Source: Nitzschia sp. DOCU1
Taxonomy: Eukaryota > Bacillariophyta > Bacillariophyceae > Bacillariales > Bacillariaceae
Direction of reading: 5' to 3'
Length of the DNA stretch: 64,000 nucleotides
Assembly (NCBI GenBank): GCA_951394045.1
Contig: OX595986.1
Span: 4,059,534-4,123,533 of the forward strand
Shown here: in pieces, positions 1 through 9,178 of the stretch
Position numbering within the stretch: position 1 is the first letter of the stretch
How the letters are laid out: each line of letters opens with the position of its first letter
The notes under the pieces: generated by a model
What the model saw: the letters and a program-made list of their open reading frames with translations, nothing else
Told to the model about the DNA's origin: nothing
Database searches by the model: none
Translations under genes and position numbers: made by a program

Positions 1-134
1 ACTTTGCCAATGATGCTGTGGTCATCGGTGCTAACTTCTTGACGGCCTCTACTAGTAAGGCGAAAGAGCTTTACTCTACAGGGTCTTACTTTATCCAATA
101 AAGCGTTGCACGATGATCGATTGTGACCAACAAA

Positions 135-1580
135 ATGCTGAGTCATAGAGTGGGCCCGCGAGGTGCATCCACCGATCCGCCGGCACCCGTGACGAGTTCC
201 TCAGCGGCGCAAATCATCACTACTGATGCAGCCGACAAAACGAGACGACGAGGGAAAAAGGGTAGTTTTGTGGCCACCCGCATCCTATTTTTATTGACGT
301 TTGTTGGGTTTCTATTATTTGGATGTACTATCTACCTGACACCTGCCGACGACCGTTCCGTGGGCCGATCACAAAGCGATTCTTTTTTGCATCATCGGGC
401 AAAGAATGCTACCGAAACAGTGCGCTTGACGGACGTATTCTACAAATCGCCATCCGGCAACTTTACGATAAAAAGCCAGGGAAACGAAAAATGCCGCAGG
501 AATGCTATTGTCATTTTGGCCCAAAAGAAACACGCGACCTATCATCGAGACAGCTATGGCCTGTTGCTCCGAGCCATGGATCTTTTGGCAGAGAATTATT
601 TGCATCTGGGAAAACACGCCGAAAACACAGATGTATTTCTTTTTCATACAGGAGACTTTGATGCACAGGATCTGGTCCTTCTCGAATCTATTTTGTCGGT
701 GCGACGAGGCATTCTCAAGCTCGTCGACCTACGCGGGACTGCCTTTTGGGAGTTACCGTCGTGGCACGCCAATGATAATCAGGCGGATTGGGTCGACTCG
801 GATATCTTTCCTGTAGGCTATCGGCACATGTGCCGCTGGTTCGGAGTGAAAATTTGGCAGTTCTTTGAGGAGCTGAATACGGCTCTGGGGTGTAGTTATC
901 GGCATTTGCTACGAATCGATGAGGACTCTTTGATCCTATCACCCATCAATTATGATATCTTTGATTTCATGTTGGCGAACAAGTTTGTGTATGGGTTTCG
1001 ACTTTGTGCCTACGAGTTAGAGTACAATCGACGGATAGCCCCGTGGCTGGGTCGATGGAAAGTGAACAATCCAATGAAGCGGGAGATGCACCGAGACCTG
1101 TGTGGGTTCTACAACAACTTTTTTGTTGCGGACTTGGACTTTTTCAACAGTCCCGCCGTCCGGAAATATCTACGAACGTTGGATCGACAGGGCTTCATTT
1201 ACCGTAAGCGATACGGTGATCTTATGATTCATTCCACGGCCGTATATGCGTACGCAGAACCCAGCGAGATCCACCGCTTCTTAGACTTCACGTATTCGCA
1301 TGTCACACGAGATCACGTTCTGAATCCAGAACAAGGTTGCGTTGTGTGGGGAGGGATTCAAGGCGGTTATGCTGATCCAAACGCCGAGAAAACACTGAAC
1401 GAATACTATCAAGAAAGCGTCCTTGACCGGAAATGTACGGCTAATGTATCCATCATTTCCGAGAAGGATTTGTCACCAACCTACCAGCACGTTCCTCCTG
1501 AATGGAAAGGAAAAGTGGCTCTTAAAACTATTGTCGCGGGGAAGGTCGAACTGCCGAACCAGGGCGAGTATTCTGGGTAG
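135..1580 (+). CDS. GT15-family (KRE2/MNT1-like) alpha-1,2-mannosyltransferase
   Basis: A 481-aa type II Golgi membrane protein. The open frame runs back to a GTG at 123, but the first ATG is at 135, so that is taken as the start. A hydrophobic segment near residues 49-68 (LTFVGFLLFGCTIYL) is a signal-anchor after a short basic tail. The lumenal part carries GT15 landmarks: YRHMCRWF, LLRIDEDSLI (acidic metal/donor site), FYNNFFVADLDFF and YGDLMIHS. In fungi this family adds alpha-1,2-mannose from GDP-mannose to N- and O-glycans; the same reaction is inferred here. Length suits the family (about 400-480 aa) and no intron is needed. Family call is firm, acceptor unknown. Confidence 0.88.
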   Translation: MLSHRVGPRGASTDPPAPVTSSSAAQIITTDAADKTRRRGKKGSFVATRILFLLTFVGFLLFGCTIYLTPADDRSVGRSQSDSFLHHRAKNATETVRLTDVFYKSPSGNFTIKSQGNEKCRRNAIVILAQKKHATYHRDSYGLLLRAMDLLAENYLHLGKHAENTDVFLFHTGDFDAQDLVLLESILSVRRGILKLVDLRGTAFWELPSWHANDNQADWVDSDIFPVGYRHMCRWFGVKIWQFFEELNTALGCSYRHLLRIDEDSLILSPINYDIFDFMLANKFVYGFRLCAYELEYNRRIAPWLGRWKVNNPMKREMHRDLCGFYNNFFVADLDFFNSPAVRKYLRTLDRQGFIYRKRYGDLMIHSTAVYAYAEPSEIHRFLDFTYSHVTRDHVLNPEQGCVVWGGIQGGYADPNAEKTLNEYYQESVLDRKCTANVSIISEKDLSPTYQHVPPEWKGKVALKTIVAGKVELPNQGEYSG

Positions 1581-2775
1581 GTATCACCTGCCACTTTAAC
1601 GGCCATGGCTGCGACGGTCCGTCTTCTCCTAGTGTCTCCTCCATCGGTAGTACTGAAGTGCCGAGTTAGAATAGTACAACTCGTTGACTACACAGGTGGG
1701 GGCTGAAGTCATCGTCGATTCTTCCTATTCGACATCTCATGGGCCAAAGTTCATTTACTGCTTTTGACTCGACGACTGCTACTCCTAAAGAGAGCGCGAG
1801 AGAGCTCTACGATTGGCTAATAGTAGTAGGAGTGGTAGTTTTTAGTCTAGGGAATATTGTACTACAAAGGAGACCACCATCGAAACGATGCTACCAACTA
1901 TCATACTGGCGGCATTGATCATCTTCATCATCGCCACCAGGCGCACGCGGCCGCCACACTGCGACCTCCCTGTCCGGTGGTGGGGGAGGGGTCATACTAC
2001 CGGTGTAAAACGGCTTACCCCGCTATTGCCAGACTTGTTCTCACGGGCGTATGATACCAGCCAGATATCTGCAAAGACCTTTTGGTCGTGGTCTCTCTGG
2101 TGAGAAGTCGCGAAATATTCGCTCTCGGAGTACCGAGTTACCTCTCTCTAGAGTAATGGAAAGCTGGACGCTTGCTTCTTTGAAGTTGTCCTTCCCACCG
2201 TTCTCGCTGGTTCTATTTACTCTAGATTTTAGTCGTAGCTAATACAAGAGATAGGTAGTTGCTGCTATCCCGTCGGCTTGCACTCGGTGGTATTAATCGG
2301 TGGAGAAAAGCTAAATCGACGAATAGCGCCCCGAGCGAATGGTCCATCCTCCAGGGATGATTTTGGGCTTCTTGGGGATATGGGCAAACGTGCGAACCTC
2401 TGTTCTTTCGGAGCAACGGGTTTTCTCCACCTCCGAGATGCTTCTACTAGCGGTAGGCAGTTACCGGCCGGCCGGGCGGATCTATCATCATATAGCCCGA
2501 TGAAGTGGCAGGCATATTACATGCCGGTGGTGGTACTGCACTCCGCGAACGATAGTGTTCTCTGTCTTTTGTCCGAGTTCAAGGTGGTCGAATTATTGAA
2601 GCCGAGATCGGCACTGGGAAGTTCAACGACTTCGGGAAAACTATTCCTCGCGAACAAAAGCATGAGAGCGAAAGGATCTCATAACTTCTCTTGCTGAGGC
2701 GACGAAGAGCGTTGGTCTCATAAGGCTTTGCTCTCATTAACACATCTCTTCGAGCGGCAAGGACTAACTAGCTTC
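1581..2775. other. Intergenic, no gene seen
   Basis: About 1.2 kb between two plus-strand genes. Frames are short or open only from non-ATG codons. The longest (2278-2697) starts at TTG and resembles no family I know. It presumably holds the 3' end of the mannosyltransferase transcript and the promoter of the next gene. Confidence 0.5.
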
Positions 2776-4062
2776 ATGACGATGGTACACTCAACTAACA
2801 AGGATGATAGTGACTTGGATGTATCGCTCGCAACATTATTCAAATTGACCAAAACTCCACGGCAAAAGAAGAAGCAGACAGACCTGGAGAAGTACAGCGA
2901 GGACGAGATCGATGAACAGATCGAAAAGCTGAGCAGCTTGCTCAATTGTATGTCAAATTGGGAGATCCGTGGAATGCTTGTCAATATTCTCAAGGAAAAT
3001 AAGGCCGACCTTTTGAAAGATCGATTAGTTGGAAAGGAGGAGCAGGGCACTGCGAGCACAGAATCGTCCAGCTCTGGCGCCGACGAGGACCTGGACGCAC
3101 CTACACCAGCCGAATTCGAAACATCTCAGGGAGACAAAGCAGACGGGGATATCCCCCAGTCCATTATCGTTGCCTCTTCGGGTCACAGTGCGAACGCCGA
3201 CCGCCGAAGACAGCTTCGACGATCTCTTTCTGGGGAAAATCTTGTTTCCAAGCCTGATAGGCGCCAGGGACTGCAAAGAACCAATTCAGGAAAGGTGGAA
3301 AGAAGGAGCTCAAGTAGAGGCCGGAACCGTCCCGCAGGTCGTCCACGCTCACTCTCCGCCGACAGGAAGCTTGCTGGATGTATCGATACAACACGCAGCA
3401 GAGATGCAGCAGGTTCTCGTACATGTGCCATCCTAGCCAAACGTCGAGAGCAAGACAAGCTCAAGCACTCGTCAACAAATGGAAGTCAAGGTGAATCTGA
3501 AGACTTGAACCAAACTCAAAAATTAGGGCACAGAAGACACAGCAGGTCTAGCTCTACAGAGAATTTGGAGGGCCTGACATCAAGTTCATACCACGCTGGA
3601 GCAAGACGGCATCAACCTAGGACCAGCAGGAATTCAGGTCGGCATAGCGCCAGCAGCCACGGGACCGCATTGGACATATTGGCATCACCCATTCGAAGCA
3701 GCCGAAGCCCAGCTCGAAGCAGCCCAAGGAATCATAAGGCAGCAAGTCCAACCTTCCTTCAATTCCAGCCGGGACGTGATGCAGAGAGAGTACCTACCTC
3801 GAGTCGTGGTCTGGTTGCAGTTGATGCAATCGTCGATGAGCTCAGGGCTAGCTCGCATATGCCAATCGAGATCGCCGTGGACGCTAAGGGAGATGCGGCT
3901 GCCGCGGTTCCTCAAGGCCGAGACAAGATGCTGAAGAAACAATTGAGCTTCTTTCGTCGTCGAGGCTCAAAGAATCTAGAACAACTCAACGACGACGGCC
4001 CAGGAGGCGACGCAAACGGCGATGAAATGGACTTGGAGAGCGACGAAGAATCGTTTGGCTAA
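2776..4062 (+). CDS. Basic Ser/Arg-rich disordered protein, unknown function
   Basis: A 428-aa protein I do not recognise. The frame opens at a TTG at 2728; the first ATG is 2776 (MTMVHSTNKDD). Residues about 30-95 are charged and probably helical (EDEIDEQIEKLSSLLNCMS, then a Leu/Lys-rich stretch). Most of the rest is low complexity, rich in Ser, Arg and Gly. Arg-x-x-Ser sites recur, some followed by Asn-Leu: RRSLSGENL, SRSSSTENLEGL, RRRGSKNLEQL, GRPRSLSADR. These look like basophilic kinase or 14-3-3 sites. The C-terminus is acidic (DEMDLESDEESFG). It could be a scaffold or regulator; no catalytic motif is visible. An upstream exon cannot be excluded. Confidence 0.6.
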   Translation: MTMVHSTNKDDSDLDVSLATLFKLTKTPRQKKKQTDLEKYSEDEIDEQIEKLSSLLNCMSNWEIRGMLVNILKENKADLLKDRLVGKEEQGTASTESSSSGADEDLDAPTPAEFETSQGDKADGDIPQSIIVASSGHSANADRRRQLRRSLSGENLVSKPDRRQGLQRTNSGKVERRSSSRGRNRPAGRPRSLSADRKLAGCIDTTRSRDAAGSRTCAILAKRREQDKLKHSSTNGSQGESEDLNQTQKLGHRRHSRSSSTENLEGLTSSSYHAGARRHQPRTSRNSGRHSASSHGTALDILASPIRSSRSPARSSPRNHKAASPTFLQFQPGRDAERVPTSSRGLVAVDAIVDELRASSHMPIEIAVDAKGDAAAAVPQGRDKMLKKQLSFFRRRGSKNLEQLNDDGPGGDANGDEMDLESDEESFG

Positions 4063-4097
4063 GCATTAAAGGATCACGCGATCTTAAACATAAAACT

Positions 4098-5666
4098 TCA
4101 AGCATAACAAAACCTGTCCAAGATAAGCATAGCCCAGGTTCGCACCATCGCACTCAGCACCTCTACCCCAGGATGAGAGAGCTTGCTTCCAATCGTCCCA
4201 ATCTCCCGGTTATCTGGCCGACTGTAAGTGATCCAATAGCCATCCACAATATCGATCGAGGAAGAGAACTTCTTGAGAAGAATATCAAATGCGATCTCGT
4301 TGAAAGCTGGGATGACGTCAGTAGCTAAAGGCATCACTTGCCCTCCGAGGGGCCACTCCAAACCGTAATTCCCATACTTTGGCCAGGCCGCCGATGTAGA
4401 TTGGAAAATCCTAAGATTCGCCTGGAAGTCTTCCATCCTCGAAGAAAAGTCCAGGAACATCGCTTTGTACTCTTCGATACACGAGAAGGAACCCGAGTTT
4501 AGCATATCCTTATCCATGTATTCGTACCGATCGACCTTCCATTCCCTCCCGCAAAGTCTGTGGATATCGTGCAGCCCTGAATTGAAGATAACCACCTTGA
4601 TATCATTGGCAGAACGGCGCTGGATATCTTCTAACTTAATTTCAAAGGCTGGTTCCAGGGCCACTACCCGACGGTAACCTCCGTAGAGTGACACATAGGA
4701 TGATTGAATGTTGGGAAAATTTTCAACCATACCTTTGAATGCGGCCTCTTGAATTCTCATGACCGAATCACCGACAAACACGACGTGAAGCTTCTTATCA
4801 CCACACTTCGAGAACGGCTGCTTCTCTCCAACACGTTGTTCAAACACTGCCTCGGAAAGCAATGAACACCCAGACCGATACTGGTATTCCATCTGCACAC
4901 CTATCGAATTTACGCTGCGCAAATACCCCGCCTTGGAAATTCCTTTGGTTTTCACATAATGATCTGGAGCATTCGACTTCTCCACGACTTTCCACCGGGC
5001 TTTGTTGGCCGCGCTGGTCGGTGATGTCTCTAGTAGATCGTCCCCATGGCACAGTCGAGCTGTCCCCCAGCCCTGCTCGTCTGTAGACCCGACAACGGAA
5101 ACTTGCATAGGAAACCCAGGCAACAAGTATCCTTCGTAGGGTGGTTCATCCTGGCCAGAAGGAAGGGGAAACTCTTCGATGCGTGGAGCGTTGGAATATG
5201 TCAATACCACTTCGACCGTATACAATCCTGGATCAGGAAAGTTGAAAGTCGCAATGTACTTGCCCAGACCTTTGTTCTGCATCAAACCCGGTATCACTGA
5301 GGGACCGTAAGCCCGAAGATAAAACATGGACTTTCCTTGGGCGCAATCCTCGTCTCGGTGGCACCAGAGATTTATTATAAAGTCGCTCCCCACAGTGGGC
5401 TGACGCGTGGATATCGATTGAACAGAGAAAAATCCTGCAAGGGTACGCTCTGGTCGGGCCCAGCCCGTATACCCTGGCAATTCTCCGGGTACCAGAGCAA
5501 CGGTAGTGCTCGACATCTGAACTGCATCAGCGATAGTGACATTTCTGGGTAGTACGGTTTGGCTTGGAGCTGACGGAACCAATGTAGCGTCCATAAGCAG
5601 GACCAGCGACACCAGGAAAATGAGCGCTGCCACCAATCCGCCTTTCCATTTGCTGGGGGGAACCAT
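4098..5666 (-). CDS. Golgi-type SGNH/PC-esterase-like protein, copy A
   Basis: A 522-aa type II membrane protein. The frame is open to a TTG at 5672, but the first ATG is 5666 (MVPPSKWKGG). A signal-anchor (LVAALIFLVSLVLLMDATLV) lies at residues about 10-30. Next comes an Ig/filamin-like region (FFSVQSISTRQPTVGSDFI to LYTVEVVLTYS). The C-terminal half has the SGNH/PC-esterase (PMR5/NXPE-like) signature: VVFVGDSVMR with the likely nucleophilic Ser, VIFNSGLHD, FQSTSAAWP, and a late His in LSHPGVEVL. Plant and animal relatives O-acetylate or otherwise modify polysaccharides or glycoproteins. It is a tandem paralogue of the gene at 6184-7743, same strand. Substrate unknown. Confidence 0.75.
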   Translation of the reverse strand: MVPPSKWKGGLVAALIFLVSLVLLMDATLVPSAPSQTVLPRNVTIADAVQMSSTTVALVPGELPGYTGWARPERTLAGFFSVQSISTRQPTVGSDFIINLWCHRDEDCAQGKSMFYLRAYGPSVIPGLMQNKGLGKYIATFNFPDPGLYTVEVVLTYSNAPRIEEFPLPSGQDEPPYEGYLLPGFPMQVSVVGSTDEQGWGTARLCHGDDLLETSPTSAANKARWKVVEKSNAPDHYVKTKGISKAGYLRSVNSIGVQMEYQYRSGCSLLSEAVFEQRVGEKQPFSKCGDKKLHVVFVGDSVMRIQEAAFKGMVENFPNIQSSYVSLYGGYRRVVALEPAFEIKLEDIQRRSANDIKVVIFNSGLHDIHRLCGREWKVDRYEYMDKDMLNSGSFSCIEEYKAMFLDFSSRMEDFQANLRIFQSTSAAWPKYGNYGLEWPLGGQVMPLATDVIPAFNEIAFDILLKKFSSSIDIVDGYWITYSRPDNREIGTIGSKLSHPGVEVLSAMVRTWAMLILDRFCYA

Positions 5667-6183
5667 CACCAAACATTAATTTCTAATTATCTCACCGACC
5701 TATATTTGCTCTCCATCATAGTATAACGATGTGAGTGATAGATGAATTGTATGATACATTTTAAGCACATCATCGTCTCGCGATGTAAATTATGGGGCGA
5801 TTTTATGATACCCTTACTATCTAGTCGAACTCCCCCAATTGACACATCCGAACCCTCTTCTAGCTACCACTATTTCGTACTACTGTTCCCCTATACTATT
5901 GCTGTACCTCTATACATAGTTTGGTACAGTACCATACGAGTAACTGCGATTATTTTCGTAGTGGTAGCAGAAGTCAGCCCCATCAGCGTTGGATTTACTC
6001 TACTAGCTAGCTGGCGCCTTGCACGTACTATAGCAATAAACTAGAGTCATTCAGTCCCAAACCGTCTCTTGATTCCTACCTCCTACTTCTGTGCTGGCCT
6101 ACTAGCTCGTAGACAGACAGACACGCCACAATCTTAGTGGTAACCAAAGCACAAAGGAGACACAATGATATACCGTACTTCGA
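5667..6183. other. Spacer between the two SGNH paralogues
   Basis: Holds the promoter of copy A and the 3' end of copy B. A dyad TGGTAC-A-GTACCA lies at 5932-5944. No gene seen. Confidence 0.5.
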
Positions 6184-7743
6184 TCAAAAAGCACACAGCT
6201 TGTCCAAGACTAGCATGGCCCACATTCGGATCATTGCGCTCAGCACTTCCACACCGGGATGAGCCAACTTGCCACCAGCCTCTCCAATCTCTCGGTTGTC
6301 AGGGCGGCCATAGGTGATCCAGTAGCCATCCACGATATCAATCGAAGTAGCAAATTTCTTACGAAGAATATCAAATGCAACATCATTGAACGCTTGGACG
6401 ACGTCTGTAGCCATGGGCATTGATTGCGCTGCGAAGGGCCACTCGATCCCGAAGTTACCGTATCTGGGCCAAGCCGCCGACGTCGATTGAAAGATTCTCA
6501 GATCTGCCTCAAAGTTTACCATTTCCGAAGCAAGGTCGTGCATCAATGATCTGTATTCTTTTACACAAGAAAATGAACCTGAATTAAGCGTCTTCTCGTC
6601 CAGGTATTCATACCTGTCGTCCTTCCATTCTCTCCCACAAAGCCTAACAATATCATGTATACCTGAATTAAAGATGACCACCTTGATATCATTGGCAGAA
6701 CGGTGCCGAATGTCCTCCAGCTCTGTAAGAAAGGGTTCCAGGGCCACCACTCGACGGTAACCTCCGTAGAGTGAAACATAGGATGATTGAATGTTGGGTA
6801 AATTTTCAATCATACCTTTGAACGCGGCCTCTTGAATTCTCATGACCGAATCACCAACAAACACGACGTGAAGCTTCTTATCACCGCACTTCGAGAACGG
6901 CTGCTTCTCTCCAACACGTTGTTCAAACACTGCCTCGGAAAGCAATGAACACCCAGACCGATACTGGTATTCCATCTGCACACCTATCGAATTTACGCTG
7001 CGCAAATACCCCGCCTTGGTGATTCCTTTGGATTTCACATAATGATCTGGAGCATTCGACTTCTCCACGACTTTCCACCGGGCTTTGTTGGCCGCGCTGG
7101 TCGGTGATGTCTCAAGCAGGTCGTCCCCACGGCACAGTCGAGGTGTCCCCTGGCTCAGCTCCGAACCAAGAACAGAAACTTGCATAGGAAAACCCGGCAA
7201 CAAGTATCCTTCATAAGACGGCTCTGCCTGATCAAATGGAAGGGGAAACTCTTCGATGCGTGGAGGGTTGGAATACGTCAACACCACTTCGACCGTATAC
7301 AATCCTGGATCAGGAAAGTTGAAAATCGCAATGTACTTGCCCAGACCTTTGTTTTGTATTGCACCAGGTATGACCGAGGGCCCGTAAGCTCGAAGGTAAA
7401 ACATGGACTTTCCTTGGGCGCAATCCTCGTCTCGGTGGCACCAGAGATTAATCATAAAGTCGGTCCCCACAGTGGGCTGATGTGTCGATATCGACTCTAC
7501 AGAGAAAAAGCCAGCAAGGGTACGTTCTGGTCGGGCCCAGCCGGTATATCCTGGCAATTCTCCGGGTGCTAGAGCAACGGTAGCGCGAGCCATCTGAACT
7601 GTATCGACAGTTGTGGTATTTCTGGGCAGAACAGTTTGGCTTGGAGCTGGTGGAACGAGCGACGTTTCCATCAAGAGGATCAGCGCCATCAGGAGAATAA
7701 GCACCGCCACCAATCCACCTCTCGACTTGTTGGAAGAAAGCAT
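6184..7743 (-). CDS. Golgi-type SGNH/PC-esterase-like protein, copy B
   Basis: A 519-aa paralogue of 4098-5666. The frame extends to a GTG at 7914, but the first ATG is 7743 (MLSSNKSRGGLVAV), which aligns with the start of copy A. The order is the same: short cytosolic tail, signal-anchor (VLILLMALILLMETSLV), Ig/filamin-like module (GTDFMINLWCHRDEDC) and SGNH half (GDSVMR, FNSGIHDIVRLC, STSAAWPRYGNFG, AHPGVEVL). The two copies differ clearly in the last 200 residues and the N-terminus but are almost identical in the middle (see findings). The palindrome at 7872-7887 lies about 130 bp upstream. Acyl-transfer or esterase activity on a Golgi glycan is inferred. Confidence 0.75.
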   Translation of the reverse strand: MLSSNKSRGGLVAVLILLMALILLMETSLVPPAPSQTVLPRNTTTVDTVQMARATVALAPGELPGYTGWARPERTLAGFFSVESISTHQPTVGTDFMINLWCHRDEDCAQGKSMFYLRAYGPSVIPGAIQNKGLGKYIAIFNFPDPGLYTVEVVLTYSNPPRIEEFPLPFDQAEPSYEGYLLPGFPMQVSVLGSELSQGTPRLCRGDDLLETSPTSAANKARWKVVEKSNAPDHYVKSKGITKAGYLRSVNSIGVQMEYQYRSGCSLLSEAVFEQRVGEKQPFSKCGDKKLHVVFVGDSVMRIQEAAFKGMIENLPNIQSSYVSLYGGYRRVVALEPFLTELEDIRHRSANDIKVVIFNSGIHDIVRLCGREWKDDRYEYLDEKTLNSGSFSCVKEYRSLMHDLASEMVNFEADLRIFQSTSAAWPRYGNFGIEWPFAAQSMPMATDVVQAFNDVAFDILRKKFATSIDIVDGYWITYGRPDNREIGEAGGKLAHPGVEVLSAMIRMWAMLVLDKLCAF

Positions 7744-8297
7744 TGTATCATCTCTTGACTGATGGGATCGGATCGCGGCAGAAATCCAGGACACTCTTTG
7801 TTCTTTTTCTCGGGAGTTTTTTCTTTTACGGGTAGCATCATCATCATCATGATCACATCTCAAACTGCTCTCTACTACCGGTAGTAGGACAACGAAGAAA
7901 GATGGCGCTCCCACCGGGTCAAACTAGTCAACGACCAGGTACAGGTAGAATTAGGGGCGGGGAAGAAGTGAAAAAGGAGGGAGGACTCGTGACTATCGAC
8001 GTCCCCCTCCAAGTGTTGAAGTTGGTTGTGTGACGTCATAATGATGTATTTCTGCTTTCTATGGACTCTCTACGTTGAAAATCTACGTACGCGTGTGACC
8101 CACGTATTTAGCCTTGCCCGCAAGTCGGCAGAAAATCAAATGATGGTATGCGATGATGTGGCGCGCAGGGACCTCATCTTTTCTACCGACGTCGTCCTCG
8201 TTCAGGACGAAAGTTCTGTTTCCAACAAAAGGAACGACAAACTTCAGTTGTTCTGTTTGGAACGTCGACGACAAACACTTCATTTTTTCTTTGCAAA
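7744..8297. promoter_or_regulatory. Shared promoter, SGNH copy B / IscU-like gene
   Basis: A 554-bp head-to-head spacer. It holds a perfect 16-bp palindrome CTACTACCGGTAGTAG at 7872-7887 and a perfect CRE-type octamer TGACGTCA at 8031-8038. An ATC/ATG microsatellite patch lies near 7838-7852. The regulatory role is inferred from position and from known diatom CRE/bZIP sites. Confidence 0.5.
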
Positions 8298-9137
8298 ATG
8301 AGGTTTTTGTTACATCCTGCCATCAGGTCGACAAAATCTTCCAGACGAGAGTTACCTCGGAGTTCAGTTGCTGCTGACTCTGTCAAGGTGACAACGGTGT
8401 CATCAAAGAATGACACCTTGTCGAAAACGTGGGGCCAGCAATGTTCACCTAACTGTGGATGCGTTGTTCGGTTCGAGGCCACCATCGATCCTGCTACTCA
8501 AACGATTGTGGATGCAACGTATAATGCCAAATCGATTGTTTCGATAGAGAAGAACGGTCGACTGGAACCGGTAAGAACAGCAAGAACAAACAGGCCCATG
8601 TTAAAAGACTGCAAGTGCAAGACAGTCCATACACTTGCAAAGGAGATTACTTCTTTTGTCGCCAACAAGAATCTTGATCGAGTGCGGAATATGAGCGAAT
8701 TTTCTTTCACAAGGTCTTCGCCTGCTTTTCGACATGCTGTCCTAGTGAGCAATAAGCTACCTCGGACAGACACGCATTGTTTTGATGTTCTGGAAGAAGC
8801 ATACACGGCTATGATCAAGGGATTTCTGCCGCGTCAACGGCAGAACATGAATAGCTTCGATAAGATACTTACTGCTGACTTTGTTTGGGATGCCCCAACG
8901 GATGATGATGAGATTCTCGCCTCGACTGCGCGTCGAAGGAGTGCCACGTCTATCAAACCATTGTCCATGTCGACGCCGAGAGCAGTGTCCACTTTGAGCA
9001 TGTTTGATATCAACGCTGAATACTGGGAGAATGAAGAATTTCACAAAGCCGAAGAAGAAGAAAAGCAACAGAGAAAGAAATCTCTTGATTGGCTTTCCTT
9101 TGTTGATGAGCAAAATCAAAACGAGAAGTGGGCGTAG
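8298..9137 (+). CDS. Divergent IscU/NifU N-terminal-like scaffold protein (putative)
   Basis: A single-exon 279-aa protein starting at a clear ATG. The first 40 residues are basic and hydroxylated, possibly an organelle presequence. Residues 49-175 follow the order of the U-type Fe-S scaffold fold: CGCVVRFEATID (Cys53/55; IscU has CGD at its first ligand), TIVDATYNAKS (IscU: IVDAxFKTxG), CKCKTVHTLAKEITSF (Cys105/107, second ligand region), and THCFDVLEEAYTAMI (Cys161; IscU HCSxLAEDAIxAA). The match is by eye and remote. An insert of about 20 residues separates the first two blocks, and a Lys/Glu-rich tail follows residue 180. The function could be Fe-S or metal binding. An unrelated stramenopile family is the alternative. 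Confidence 0.5.
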   Translation: MRFLLHPAIRSTKSSRRELPRSSVAADSVKVTTVSSKNDTLSKTWGQQCSPNCGCVVRFEATIDPATQTIVDATYNAKSIVSIEKNGRLEPVRTARTNRPMLKDCKCKTVHTLAKEITSFVANKNLDRVRNMSEFSFTRSSPAFRHAVLVSNKLPRTDTHCFDVLEEAYTAMIKGFLPRQRQNMNSFDKILTADFVWDAPTDDDEILASTARRRSATSIKPLSMSTPRAVSTLSMFDINAEYWENEEFHKAEEEEKQQRKKSLDWLSFVDEQNQNEKWA

Positions 9138-9178
9138 AATGTTAAGGCTAGCTACTGGTAGAGGAGTGCTAAGATTTG

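Noticed and set aside
2278..2697. 139-codon plus-strand frame
   Set aside because: Starts at TTG, low resemblance to anything, inside an intergenic region.
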